Source of the DNA: a virus
Length of the DNA: 43,212 nucleotides
Reading direction: 5' to 3' (one strand)
Virus record (IMG/VR): IMGVR_UViG_3300035670_010988
Span: 1 to 43,212 of that record
This document shows, in pieces, positions 6,185 through 13,514 of this stretch. Each line of letters begins with the position of its first letter. Within the stretch, counting starts at the first letter, position 1. Made by a program: the position numbers and the translations under genes. The notes beneath the pieces are model-generated. The model saw only the letters and a program-made list of their open reading frames with translations. It was not told the origin of the DNA and made no database searches.

Positions 6185-7234
6185 TTATCTAAGAGTTTTT
6201 ATGGTAGAACCATCATCATATACTTCAATGACAACTCCCCTATAACTTTCATCTATATCCTGTCCTAACATATTTGTTATTTTAACAAGATTTTTCTTTA
6301 CTCTATTATCTATTGAGATAGGCCCATATGTTTTAGAATTTCCATCCATATCAACCTGAACTAGTTGGTAATAGTTGATTTGGTTTGGAAAAGATTTATC
6401 CACAAAGCTGTATTGTATCTTTTCTTGGCTATTCCCTGAGGCTTCGGTTATTGAGATAGGTGTAGATTCATCAAACACTCCATTAGAGGATCTTTTAAGC
6501 AAAAAGTGAGATGAATTGTGCTCTGAGGAAGTTTCCCATCTAATAATATTGAGGTTATCAACTGTAATCCCATTAAACATGATCAACTCAACGGGTAACC
6601 CTGATAGTTCAAAAAGTTCAATATTATCTATCCACCAATCTTCTCCATTTGCATTTGCTCTAACATATAAATCTACCGCTAAATTAGTGTTTCCTTGCGG
6701 TATAACTAATGATATATCTGACCATCCATCACCTGTATTGGTTCTATCTCCCCCCGCTGTTGGTGTATAAACTTGATTTACCCCATCCAATGTTTCTGAG
6801 ATTACCCCATTTGTATTATAGTTCCATGTTGCATTATTGAACCCACGGATTCTCATTTCAGCCAAATATGAAAATCCTCCATCTGTTGAAACCTGAACTT
6901 CAACATAATCTCCAGTATCCATCCCACCTGATGCTGCTGCAGGATTTGATAGGCGTTGAGCTGCTAACCTAAACTTAAAAAGATGTGGTTTTGTTGGGTC
7001 TAACGGAACATTTGGTAAAACATACCAATCGTATTCGTAGGTGCTTGTTCCAAATCCAATTAATGCTGCCGATACTGTTGGAGAAACTGATATGTCTGTG
7101 TAGAATCCTGAGGAGTTATAGAGCCACCAGTCTCCAAACCAAGTAAAGTTTTCAATATAATCGTAGTAGATAGGGGTTTGTGAATTTGAGATACTACTCA
7201 AACTCAACATTAAGGTTGTTAATAACTTTTTCAT
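6185..7234 (-). CDS. Secreted protein with T9SS-type C-terminal module
   Basis: A 349-aa protein. Residues 1-19 (MKKLLTTLMLSLSSISNSQ) are a signal peptide. Residues 20-210 form a beta-rich, Trp/Gly/Asn-rich domain ending EDWWIDNIELFE. Residues about 214-300 carry the block LPVELIMFNG...IIRWETSSEHNSSHFLLKRS, typical of surface proteins of Bacteroidetes. The end (ITNMLGQDIDESYRGVVIEVYDDG) resembles a type A T9SS sorting domain, but the usual YPNP motif before it is missing. It probably leaves the host cytoplasm or decorates the cell or virion surface. It is the strongest host marker in the window. Confidence 0.75.
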   Translation of the reverse strand: MKKLLTTLMLSLSSISNSQTPIYYDYIENFTWFGDWWLYNSSGFYTDISVSPTVSAALIGFGTSTYEYDWYVLPNVPLDPTKPHLFKFRLAAQRLSNPAAASGGMDTGDYVEVQVSTDGGFSYLAEMRIRGFNNATWNYNTNGVISETLDGVNQVYTPTAGGDRTNTGDGWSDISLVIPQGNTNLAVDLYVRANANGEDWWIDNIELFELSGLPVELIMFNGITVDNLNIIRWETSSEHNSSHFLLKRSSNGVFDESTPISITEASGNSQEKIQYSFVDKSFPNQINYYQLVQVDMDGNSKTYGPISIDNRVKKNLVKITNMLGQDIDESYRGVVIEVYDDGSTIKTLR

Positions 7235-7249
7235 TTGTATTTTGTTAGA

Positions 7250-7765
7250 TTAATCTCCTGTCCATCCTCCTTTTGAAGGTCTTCCTCCAGGCTGTTCATA
7301 AGGGTTTATATTGGGGTTTTCTTTAAAGCCAAAATTGGTTTTAGGATATTTGATTTTTGGGAAGGTAACTTCAACTCCATTTCTCCTCAAAATTCCCATC
7401 ATTTTTTCAAGGTAAGTTTCACTTGGTCTTCCATTTAAAATAAAAGAAACTACAACATCTTTACTTTGTTGTGGTTCAAACTCCTCATCTGGGATATCAT
7501 TGATTGCTAAAGCATTAGCTATAATGTCTTTTCTTGGAATTAAAGGATAAGGTGATTCATTCAATGGTAAGGAAGTATCCTTTCTAAACACTAATTTTAT
7601 ATTCCCATTTGTGAGTTGAATTTTTAGAGTGGGACCACCATCATCCTCTATAACCTCGGCTCTTCCACCTTTCCATAGGATTGTTTCTCCTACCTCATAG
7701 GTGTTTTCTGATAGGGCTTTTTTAAGTTCCTCTCTAATGAGTTGTTTTAGTTGTGAGTGTTTCAT
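7250..7765 (-). CDS. Leader-bearing putative virion protein (171 aa)
   Basis: It begins MKHSQLKQLIREELKKALSE, an amphipathic leader shared with the genes at 30364, 33907 and 35434. IRE and LSE fit the (L/I)xE cleavage consensus of T4 prohead protease gp21, so I infer a capsid-targeting peptide. The rest includes a beta-rich part (TILWKGGRAEVIEDDGG) and a Gly/Pro-rich tail. It may be an internal head protein or another processed virion component. It overlaps the upstream gene 7762-7989 by four bases. Precise function unknown. Confidence 0.65.
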   Translation of the reverse strand: MKHSQLKQLIREELKKALSENTYEVGETILWKGGRAEVIEDDGGPTLKIQLTNGNIKLVFRKDTSLPLNESPYPLIPRKDIIANALAINDIPDEEFEPQQSKDVVVSFILNGRPSETYLEKMMGILRRNGVEVTFPKIKYPKTNFGFKENPNINPYEQPGGRPSKGGWTGD

Positions 7766-7989
7766 TGCATTCTTTTTCTAAAAAATTCTCTCAATTCAGC
7801 TTCCTCTTGGTTAGGTAAAACATAGTCATAGTCATCCATGGACAATACTCTGCCTTCACTAGACATTTCAATAATATTATCTGCTAATGTATGAAGATCC
7901 ATATCTGTTTTAGCATCCTCTCTTGCATATTCAAGTAGACGAATGAACAAAGGAACATCTAGTTTTATTACATCTTTTGGGTTTGACAT
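7762..7989 (-). CDS. Acidic hypothetical protein (75 aa)
   Basis: Starts MSNPKDVIKLDVPLF and is mostly helical, with a charged C-terminus (EEAELREFFRKRMQ). I choose the ATG at 7989, because the box AATATTTATAATA lies directly upstream and the longer frame would run through that box and into the GIY-YIG gene. It is co-transcribed with the leader-bearing protein 7250-7765, which it overlaps by four bases. Function unknown. Confidence 0.7.
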   Translation of the reverse strand: MSNPKDVIKLDVPLFIRLLEYAREDAKTDMDLHTLADNIIEMSSEGRVLSMDDYDYVLPNQEEAELREFFRKRMQ

Positions 7990-7994
7990 ATTTT

Positions 7995-8007
7995 TATTAT
8001 AAATATT
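7995..8007 (-). promoter_or_regulatory. AATATTTATAATA box
   Basis: On the minus strand the sequence reads AATATTTATAATA, ending five bases before the ATG at 7989. It overlaps the stop of the GIY-YIG gene. I read it as a probable late promoter; it could instead be an A/T-rich translation signal. Confidence 0.5.
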
Positions 8008-8767
8008 AAAGTTTTTCTTTCCATATATATCCATAAGCAGTTTTTTGTTTTCCTCTGATGCATGCTCTTATGTTGTCACTTCCTTTTTTATTAAATGATT
8101 CTTCTGCTGATGCTGCTGAGGGATATTGAGCAATGAAATTTCCTTGTTTATCGTACTGGGAGGCAGGGGTTGAGGTGGATTCAATGGATTTTTTTCTCAT
8201 TTTATCTAACCAAGGTCTATTCTTTCCTATTTCTCTAAATTTTTGCTTGGATTCTTCAGTATGTATTGGAACCCCAGTTTTGGATTTTGAAATTTTCTTT
8301 TTAGTTTCTTCTTTCATTTTATAAGGAGGCCTAGAAGGTTTTTCTTTTTCTCTTTTCAGAGTAGCCTTACTTTTTTCTTCCCATAGGGGTTTTAATACTT
8401 TTAATCTTTTATTTTTATGTTCTTTACTTTGGGATATCCCTTTTTTAGCTTCACTCATTAGTTTTTTAGTTTGACTACTAAACAGAGAGTTTTGTTCTCC
8501 TAATTTACAATTCAATCCATCTTCTAAGGCATCATAGAACAAACCCCAATAAATTTCTCTCTCATTTAGTTTTTCAAGGGGACATATTTCAATAATTTCC
8601 CACACGTGGTTTTCTATACCATATTTTTCAAAAGATCTTTTTATTTTAGGCATACTAGCCTTATTTACTCCCCCAGATAGATACCATTTCCTCCTTCCAT
8701 CTAGATTTTTACTTTGTCCTACATAAACTCTATTTGTTGGGGATGTCCATTTATATATTCCAACCAT
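8006..8767 (-). CDS. GIY-YIG homing-type endonuclease
   Basis: A 253-aa protein with an N-terminal GIY-YIG domain: GIYKWTSPTNRVYVGQSKN at residues 3-21, R26 region, and glutamate-containing NEREIYWG near 70. Basic NUMOD3-like repeats follow (KLMSEAKKGISQSKEH, KISKSKTGVPIHTEE) at about 95-190. The C-terminal module is QYDKQGNFIAQYPSAASAEES...GYIWKEKL, shared with the two other GIY-YIG genes here. Family members nick or cut DNA to spread into related genomes. It is a free-standing gene between 7762 and 8786 with an upstream AATATTTATAAT box. Confidence 0.88.
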   Translation of the reverse strand: MVGIYKWTSPTNRVYVGQSKNLDGRRKWYLSGGVNKASMPKIKRSFEKYGIENHVWEIIEICPLEKLNEREIYWGLFYDALEDGLNCKLGEQNSLFSSQTKKLMSEAKKGISQSKEHKNKRLKVLKPLWEEKSKATLKREKEKPSRPPYKMKEETKKKISKSKTGVPIHTEESKQKFREIGKNRPWLDKMRKKSIESTSTPASQYDKQGNFIAQYPSAASAEESFNKKGSDNIRACIRGKQKTAYGYIWKEKL

Positions 8768-8775
8768 AATATTTT

Positions 8776-8787
8776 ATTATAAATATT
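8776..8787 (-). promoter_or_regulatory. AATATTTATAAT box before GIY-YIG gene
   Basis: AATATTTATAATAAAATATTATG on the minus strand has the box nine bases before the endonuclease start. It overlaps the stop codon of the upstream SWIM protein gene (8786-9250). Confidence 0.5.
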
Positions 8788-9250
8788 AGATTTTTCCACT
8801 CTCCATCACCCAGGAACGAACTTCTTTCAAATGCTTACAATTTCCTTTAGATCTTATAGCTCCAAAACAATCACAAAACAGAGTACCTTTCTTTGTATAT
8901 CGAACGGTATATGTACCTCCTCCACTTGAGGATTCAAATTTCCATGTTTTTGGTTCCTCAACTATCTTTTCCTCTTTTTCCTGTTGAATATGTTTTTGAG
9001 ATTTTACCTCTACAATATCAGAGAATTCAGTATCGGGATGACATTCAATTCCTGATGGGAAAATGTAGGTTTTGGTGCCTAGTTTTACAATTGCTGGAGG
9101 GGTATAATCGTGTTTTTCAACTTTATATTTAAAGGGTTTTACTAAACAGTGTCTAATCCCCTCATCTTTGATTTTGATTATTGGTTGACCACTCACAATT
9201 TCTTTATCCTCGGAATAGTCCATGTATATTCTCCAAACTTCGTAAAGCAT
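8786..9250 (-). CDS. SWIM zinc-finger-like protein
   Basis: A 154-aa protein. Residues 126-140 contain CDC...CKH (Cys126, Cys128, Cys138, His140), the CxC-x(n)-CxH pattern of SWIM zinc fingers, which bind DNA or proteins. The region before it has a Gly-rich strand (SSSGGGTYTVRYTKKGTLF), also usual for SWIM. The N-terminal half is beta-rich and unrecognised. It is the only gene directly behind promoter 9271-9299. The role is likely nucleic-acid binding, with unknown target. Confidence 0.7.
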   Translation of the reverse strand: MLYEVWRIYMDYSEDKEIVSGQPIIKIKDEGIRHCLVKPFKYKVEKHDYTPPAIVKLGTKTYIFPSGIECHPDTEFSDIVEVKSQKHIQQEKEEKIVEEPKTWKFESSSGGGTYTVRYTKKGTLFCDCFGAIRSKGNCKHLKEVRSWVMESGKI

Positions 9251-9270
9251 AACCTTCTTTTTATAAACAA

Positions 9271-9299
9271 AATATACGAAAGGATTTTTTAAAATCCAA
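9271..9299 (-). promoter_or_regulatory. Sigma70-spaced promoter (TTGG-N19-TATATT)
   Basis: TTGG (9299-9296), 19-base spacer, TATATT (9276-9271). The spacer holds the small palindrome GGATTTTAAAAAATCC. The start of the SWIM gene (9250) has AGAAGGTTATG. Confidence 0.8.
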
Positions 9300-9300
9300 G

Positions 9301-9639
9301 TTAAGATATAGTAAGTGAGTAAGCTCCTGTTCCTCTTAACCTATAGGTACTTCCTGTAACAGCCAAATCGGGGGTGAAAACAAATGAAGATACTCCGGGT
9401 TGAACCACCACAGATGCTATATAGGATGAAGTAACCAAACTCATTGAACTTGATACAACGTATGTTCCTTCAAAATTCTTAACAGACCCACTATCATAAA
9501 ACCCATAATAGTTTCTGTTGGTCTCCATTGTAAAATAGGATGATACTGAAGGGTTTGTGAAGGTGAAAGTTTGAGCTCCACTCAAATCCTCACCAATAGA
9601 TCCTGTCCCATATAGTTGAGAAGAGGTATATGTTGCCAT
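9301..9639 (-). CDS. Ser/Thr-rich putative structural protein (112 aa)
   Basis: Very rich in Ser, Thr, Tyr, Val and Gly (SSMSLVTSSYIASVVV, TGSTYRLRGTGAYSLT), with almost no lysine. It is probably an all-beta fold, as in phage decoration, neck or fibre proteins. No signal peptide is present. It follows 9640-9945 with no gap. I did not recognise a family, so structural is an inference from composition only. Confidence 0.6.
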   Translation of the reverse strand: MATYTSSQLYGTGSIGEDLSGAQTFTFTNPSVSSYFTMETNRNYYGFYDSGSVKNFEGTYVVSSSMSLVTSSYIASVVVQPGVSSFVFTPDLAVTGSTYRLRGTGAYSLTIS

Positions 9640-9945
9640 TTATTTTTTCTTTTCCTTTAAATATTCTAATGCTTTAACCACCTCCGAACATACCTCATAC
9701 ATTTCATATTTCTCTAAAATGGGAAGTTGGTTGGTTAAGGTTTCCTCAAAATCTTTTCTATCAATGGTAATATCATATATACTCCCATCCTCAATCACAG
9801 CCACACTAAAAACGTGTAAATGTCTTTTTCTACCCTTAAGGTTCTTCAAAATAGTTTCAACTAATGCTCCCGAAACTTCTCTATCTTGGTTATTGATCAA
9901 ATCCTCAAATTCATCATTGTTGTTTACTGTAAGTTCCAAAGCCAT
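9640..9945 (-). CDS. Hypothetical protein (101 aa)
   Basis: A mixed-charge, alpha/beta protein. It has a central HLHVFSVAVIEDGSIYDITIDR strand pair and a helical C-terminus (EVCSEVVKALEYLKEKKK). The next gene begins one base after it and the previous one ends one base before, so three genes (9947-10102, 9640-9945, 9301-9639) form a tight unit. Function unknown. Confidence 0.7.
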   Translation of the reverse strand: MALELTVNNNDEFEDLINNQDREVSGALVETILKNLKGRKRHLHVFSVAVIEDGSIYDITIDRKDFEETLTNQLPILEKYEMYEVCSEVVKALEYLKEKKK

Positions 9946-9946
9946 G

Positions 9947-10102
9947 TTAAAATAATTTTAAAAAATCAGTATTTATTTGTTTTGATTTGAGCTTTTCATT
10001 CCTCTCATCATCTTTAAGCATCTTATCTGCTAACTTCTCTAAGTGTTTTTCTTTTTGCTTATCAAAGTCTTTAACAATCTTGGTATGCTTTTTATTTTTC
10101 AT
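9947..10102 (-). CDS. Lysine-rich short protein (51 aa)
   Basis: A complete 51-aa gene: ATG at 10102, TAA at 9947-9949. The protein is strongly charged and helical throughout (KDFDKQKEKHLEKLADKMLKDDERNEKLK), probably a coiled coil. The AATATTTATAAT box sits two bases before the start, and the next gene begins one base after its stop. Function unknown. Confidence 0.6.
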   Translation of the reverse strand: MKNKKHTKIVKDFDKQKEKHLEKLADKMLKDDERNEKLKSKQINTDFLKLF

Positions 10103-10104
10103 CA

Positions 10105-10116
10105 ATTATAAATATT
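10105..10116 (-). promoter_or_regulatory. AATATTTATAAT box
   Basis: Reads AATATTTATAATTG directly before the ATG at 10102, overlapping the stop of 10115-10765. Same element class as at 7995 and 8776. Confidence 0.5.
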
Positions 10117-10765
10117 ATACTTTTTTACTAACTAATGAATATGGATCATCATCTTCGTTATCATAGAACCCTAGTTCACGTAACCTAGCAATGTGATATT
10201 CATCCAACTGCATTTGGTCGTTTTGAATTTTCTGAGTTGTTTGGTGAGATTCTAATTTCTCAACATCTTTTTCAGAGAATATCTGGCCATAGTATAGAAA
10301 GTAACAATTATAGCATACAAGGGAAGCATTCCCATTTCCCCAATTTGTTGATTTTCCATCTTTAAAATGCAATATCAAGGGCACTTTATTATCCAAAACT
10401 CTCCTCTCATGAAACCCACACGAGTGGCATTCCTCTTTCCACAACCCCTCAACAACCATCCTATGTTTTAGTTTTTGAGGAGAAAAATGAGATGCATCTA
10501 CCCTACCCTCTATTATATCAAGTAGAGGTGGTTCTTTTCTTTTATAATTCCCACCATTGGCGGCAAACTTTGGAATACCTTTCCCAGATTGGTTCTTATG
10601 TAGTTCAAACAAGGTTTTCCCCGTCTCCTCATCCACATATCTCTTCATCCAATCTTTCAAATGCCAATAAGAACAATTCAAGTAACGTGCTGCTGCACGT
10701 ACCGATTTGGTCTTCTCCATAGCATCTATAATCTGTCCTTTGGTATAATCTTTTCTTCTAGGCAT
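10115..10765 (-). CDS. HNH-like zinc protein with N-terminal helix-turn-helix
   Basis: A 216-aa protein. Residues 8-45 look like a helix-turn-helix (TKGQIIDAMEKTKSVRAAARYLNCSYWHLKDWM). The central part has CHSCGF ... ILHFKDGKSTNWGNGNASLVCYNCYF, which follows the HNH nuclease layout of two CxxC pairs around an HF-DG-N core. HF replaces the usual first HH, so activity may be altered. It could be a homing endonuclease or a DNA-binding regulator. It follows a C4 zinc-finger gene by three bases. Confidence 0.65.
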   Translation of the reverse strand: MPRRKDYTKGQIIDAMEKTKSVRAAARYLNCSYWHLKDWMKRYVDEETGKTLFELHKNQSGKGIPKFAANGGNYKRKEPPLLDIIEGRVDASHFSPQKLKHRMVVEGLWKEECHSCGFHERRVLDNKVPLILHFKDGKSTNWGNGNASLVCYNCYFLYYGQIFSEKDVEKLESHQTTQKIQNDQMQLDEYHIARLRELGFYDNEDDDPYSLVSKKV

Positions 10766-10768
10766 GCG

Positions 10769-10942
10769 TTATTCATCATCCTCTACAAACTCAATATCAT
10801 TCCACGTATCCTCCTTTTCCCCATAAAGTCGCGTCTGTACGCGTTTAGGTTTCATATCAGAACAATCAACACACACTTTGGTGTTTGGCAATGCTTTAAG
10901 TCTTAAAGGGTTAATTTCATTTTTACATTTTACACAGTTCAT
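10769..10942 (-). CDS. Small C4 zinc-finger protein (57 aa)
   Basis: The gene runs from ATG 10942 to TAA 10769-10771. Cys3, Cys6, Cys24 and Cys27 form two CxxC pairs 17 residues apart (CVKC...CVDC), the layout of DksA/TraR-type zinc fingers. A basic segment (KPKRVQTR) and an acidic end (IEFVEDDE) follow. DksA-like phage proteins act on host RNA polymerase, but here the coiled-coil domain is absent, so that role is only possible. It is probably co-expressed with the HNH-like gene downstream. Confidence 0.65.
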   Translation of the reverse strand: MNCVKCKNEINPLRLKALPNTKVCVDCSDMKPKRVQTRLYGEKEDTWNDIEFVEDDE

Positions 10943-10967
10943 ATCATATATTTTTCCAATATGTATG

Positions 10968-11366
10968 TCATATTTTAATTTTTTTCAAAACCCTATACAA
11001 TTGTTTTGGAGTGTTTATGATGTGTTCCTTCCCATCATTTAACCTTAAGGTCAAGTTTTTTCCCTTCTCTTTTTCAGGATAGGACAACACCCACCACATT
11101 ATGATTTGCGCCTTAACCTGTCCATAATATTTATATATCAGCCCCTCTATAATATGGTGTAGTGGATCCTCATATAAGGTCAAATCAATTCCTACCTCCA
11201 ATAGTTGTAGAGTTCTCTCATCCAGGGTAGTTATTGCCTCCAATAGGTTACAGAAGAACTCCTCCTCTTTTCTCTCCAAGGATTTGGGGTTCTCGGTGAT
11301 TTGAACTCCCTCACCCATAAAATCGGTGATGCTTTTTAAAATCTTACCTTCTTCTTTTCTCAACAT
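10968..11366 (-). CDS. Hypothetical protein (132 aa)
   Basis: An unrecognised helical protein with a conserved-looking core (IIEGLIYKYYGQVKAQIIMWWVLSYPE) and a basic C-terminus (TPKQLYRVLKKIKI). I use the first ATG (11366, MLRKEEGK); a longer frame exists only from TTG at 11390. It overlaps the 54-aa gene upstream by 23 bases. No assignment is justified. Confidence 0.7.
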   Translation of the reverse strand: MLRKEEGKILKSITDFMGEGVQITENPKSLERKEEEFFCNLLEAITTLDERTLQLLEVGIDLTLYEDPLHHIIEGLIYKYYGQVKAQIIMWWVLSYPEKEKGKNLTLRLNDGKEHIINTPKQLYRVLKKIKI

Positions 11367-11508
11367 TAAACAGTTTTGTAAATTCTTCAATAGTTAATTT
11401 TTTAATTTTGGCGAACATTTGTGTTGCCTCTTGGTGTGTTTGAGCCAATGTAGAGCCTATGGGCTCTTGGTTTGGGTCGTTTTTACTATAAAAAATGTAA
11501 GTTTTCAT
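11344..11508 (-). CDS. Short protein (54 aa)
   Basis: Runs from ATG 11508 to TAA 11344-11346. It starts MKTYIFYSKNDPNQEPIGS, a strand-turn typical of small phage proteins, and ends in four basic residues (EKRRR). It is the first gene behind promoter 11521-11549 and overlaps the next gene by 23 bases, which suggests coupling. Function unknown. Confidence 0.6.
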   Translation of the reverse strand: MKTYIFYSKNDPNQEPIGSTLAQTHQEATQMFAKIKKLTIEEFTKLFNVEKRRR

Positions 11509-11520
11509 CTTTATGGTTTT

Positions 11521-11549
11521 AATATACGAAAGAAAGTTTGAGTTTACAA
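11521..11549 (-). promoter_or_regulatory. Promoter (TTGT-N19-TATATT)
   Basis: TTGT (11549-11546), 19-base spacer ending TTTCG, TATATT (11526-11521), 13 bp upstream of the ATG at 11508. It re-initiates transcription after the long glycosylation operon. Confidence 0.75.
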
Positions 11550-11585
11550 GGGGTTTTTAATTTGAGGACTGTATATACGTATTAA

Positions 11586-11601
11586 GGTGGGGTGGGGTGG
11601 G
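11586..11601. other. G-rich tract (possible G-quadruplex / C-rich mRNA tail)
   Basis: The plus strand reads GGTGGGGTGGGGTGGG, immediately after the stop codon of the last glycosylation-cluster gene. In an AT-rich genome this is a striking outlier. The plus strand could form a G-quadruplex. The minus-strand transcript carries the complementary C-rich, G-free tract, of the kind Rho recognises. No U-tailed hairpin follows, so this may mark a Rho-dependent end. Confidence 0.45.
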
Positions 11602-12666
11602 TTAGGAAAGTTTTATGAGATCTTTTTGATATTCTGTTAGTGAGTTTATTGTTATTTTTAAATTTCCTAATTCAAATTCTCCTATTTCTCCACTATCTTT
11701 GATTATAGCATTTAGCTGTTGAATTATTTGAAAATCTTGTTGTGAGAATTTGTTTCCATCTATCTCTACTATTATATCCTTCCCCTCATTAAACCATGGT
11801 TCTAGAGCTTGTTTTAGTTGAGGGTTTGGGTTAACTAACTTATAGGTTTTTTTATAAACAGGTGATACAATGGGTTTCATCATATTAGTATGTTGAACAT
11901 TTGTACCCCATTTTTTAATGAAAGCAATAGTTGATTTATCCATATCTTCCTTCCATTTTTTATGTCTTTGCTCATCTCCATCAAATGAACCTGCTCCTCT
12001 ACCCGTAAAATGATAAACAAACCCACTCCATGTTTGGACAAATCCAAACCCAGCTAAATCCATCCTATTAAAAATATCAGAATCTTCTCTACAAGAGTGA
12101 AGGATTGGATCATGTCCACCTAGTATTTCCAAATATTCTTTTTTGTACATCATCCAAGGTGCAAATATACCTTCTGTGGTTGGGATTGTTGGGTTATATT
12201 CTTTAACATATTTGTTAAATTCATCCTCTTTAAATTCTTCAGGGTACACCCCAAAATCTTCTAATATTTTTTCTCCGTTATTTGGATGTAAAGGTGGTTC
12301 AATACGAGTTGCACATACTACTGTTTTTTCTTTCAAGTGTTTATACAACTCATAATCAGCATTTGGGGCCAAAATCATATCAGCATGGAATATCATGAAT
12401 ATGTCTGTGGTTGAATGTTCAATACAATAGTCATATGCTTTTCCAATTCCAAATAAACTTTTACCCAAATTTGGATTTACAAAGTACTTTAAATTATATT
12501 CATCTTTTACTTGTTCTAACCACTCTACCGTCCCATCTTCATCAGAATCAACGAATATTATAATTTCATGGTCTTTTCGGGATGCATTTTCTCTAATTGA
12601 GGGGATACAAGTTTTAAGGTATCTTAAGTTTGATTTACTTGGGATGCAAAAGGTTATTTGTTTCAT
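11602..12666 (-). CDS. GT2-family glycosyltransferase with C-terminal extension
   Basis: A 354-aa GT-A glycosyltransferase. Residues 1-95 are the nucleotide-sugar domain (FCIPSKSNLRYLKTCIPSIR, then IIIFVDSDEDGT), with HADM (about 94-97) in the DxD position. The acceptor half has GIFAPWMMYKKEYLEILGG and HSCREDSDIFNRM, where the ED pair is the likely catalytic base. Residues about 265-354 are an extra helical/beta extension. Sugar donor and acceptor are unknown. It is the last gene of the glycosylation operon, overlapping its neighbour by four bases, and its family resembles 20876-21718. Confidence 0.82.
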   Translation of the reverse strand: MKQITFCIPSKSNLRYLKTCIPSIRENASRKDHEIIIFVDSDEDGTVEWLEQVKDEYNLKYFVNPNLGKSLFGIGKAYDYCIEHSTTDIFMIFHADMILAPNADYELYKHLKEKTVVCATRIEPPLHPNNGEKILEDFGVYPEEFKEDEFNKYVKEYNPTIPTTEGIFAPWMMYKKEYLEILGGHDPILHSCREDSDIFNRMDLAGFGFVQTWSGFVYHFTGRGAGSFDGDEQRHKKWKEDMDKSTIAFIKKWGTNVQHTNMMKPIVSPVYKKTYKLVNPNPQLKQALEPWFNEGKDIIVEIDGNKFSQQDFQIIQQLNAIIKDSGEIGEFELGNLKITINSLTEYQKDLIKLS

Positions 12667-13514
12667 AATGATTGGAGGGCTAAATTAAATATATGTTTAG
12701 TATCATTATTAATTTGAGTTAATTTTTCAGAATTATATTTAATATAATTTACATAAATGGGATTATTTAAATATTTTCTATTTTCTTGTATAGTGATACC
12801 CTTCATAATATATTGGGTAGCATTTAATTTTTTGGATGATTCTGCTATAAATGTATCTTCTAATCCATACCCTTTAACATCTGATGGGAATTGAATTTGG
12901 GATATTAATTTAGAACTTATAGTAGTAAACCAACCACCTGCAAACTTTATATTTTTATTTTGAATTAATTCAACTTCTTGATTGATTGCTTTTACTATAA
13001 AAGGATCAACTGCATTTACATCAGTCCCATCGTAAGGTAAATAACTTAAAGAATCCCATGATTGGTCCCAAAATTTATAAACTTGTGGGGATATAATGTA
13101 TAAATCTTCTTTTACATGTTCAAGCGTTTCTTGTAAATAATAAAAAATATAATCATTAAATATTACATCTAGATCTAATAAAATAAATCCATCATATTGA
13201 TCTGTTAATGTTTGTAAGTATACTCTTTGATCAACAATACCCCAATATTTGTCTGTGTGATTTATTTCAATTTTATTTTCATTAGTCCAATCAAATTTAG
13301 TTAGTATATGATTAAATTTATCTAAAATAAAATCTTTAGAAAGAATACTTTTATCCCAATCAATAATTTCAGTGTTAAGATTTAAAACAATATGAGTATC
13401 TATCAACATGTTATCTGAGGTATATTTAGATGCTACTTTTAATTGGGAAGCAATATTATCAAAATCATCTATTTCTCTAGGGAATATATGGAGTAAAAGA
13501 AGAAATTTTTTCAT
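12663..13514 (-). CDS. Putative GT-A glycosyltransferase
   Basis: A 283-aa protein with FILLDLDVIFNDYIF (about residues 108-123), a DxD-type metal and nucleotide-sugar motif in a Rossmann-like fold. Later come FAGGWFTTISSKLI and GLEDTFIAES, like acceptor-side motifs of glycosyltransferases. No known family is certain. It is AT-rich and Ile/Asn-rich even by the standard of this window. It overlaps both neighbours by four bases and probably adds a sugar in the same glycan as the nonulosonic acid made upstream. Confidence 0.65.
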   Translation of the reverse strand: MKKFLLLLHIFPREIDDFDNIASQLKVASKYTSDNMLIDTHIVLNLNTEIIDWDKSILSKDFILDKFNHILTKFDWTNENKIEINHTDKYWGIVDQRVYLQTLTDQYDGFILLDLDVIFNDYIFYYLQETLEHVKEDLYIISPQVYKFWDQSWDSLSYLPYDGTDVNAVDPFIVKAINQEVELIQNKNIKFAGGWFTTISSKLISQIQFPSDVKGYGLEDTFIAESSKKLNATQYIMKGITIQENRKYLNNPIYVNYIKYNSEKLTQINNDTKHIFNLALQSL

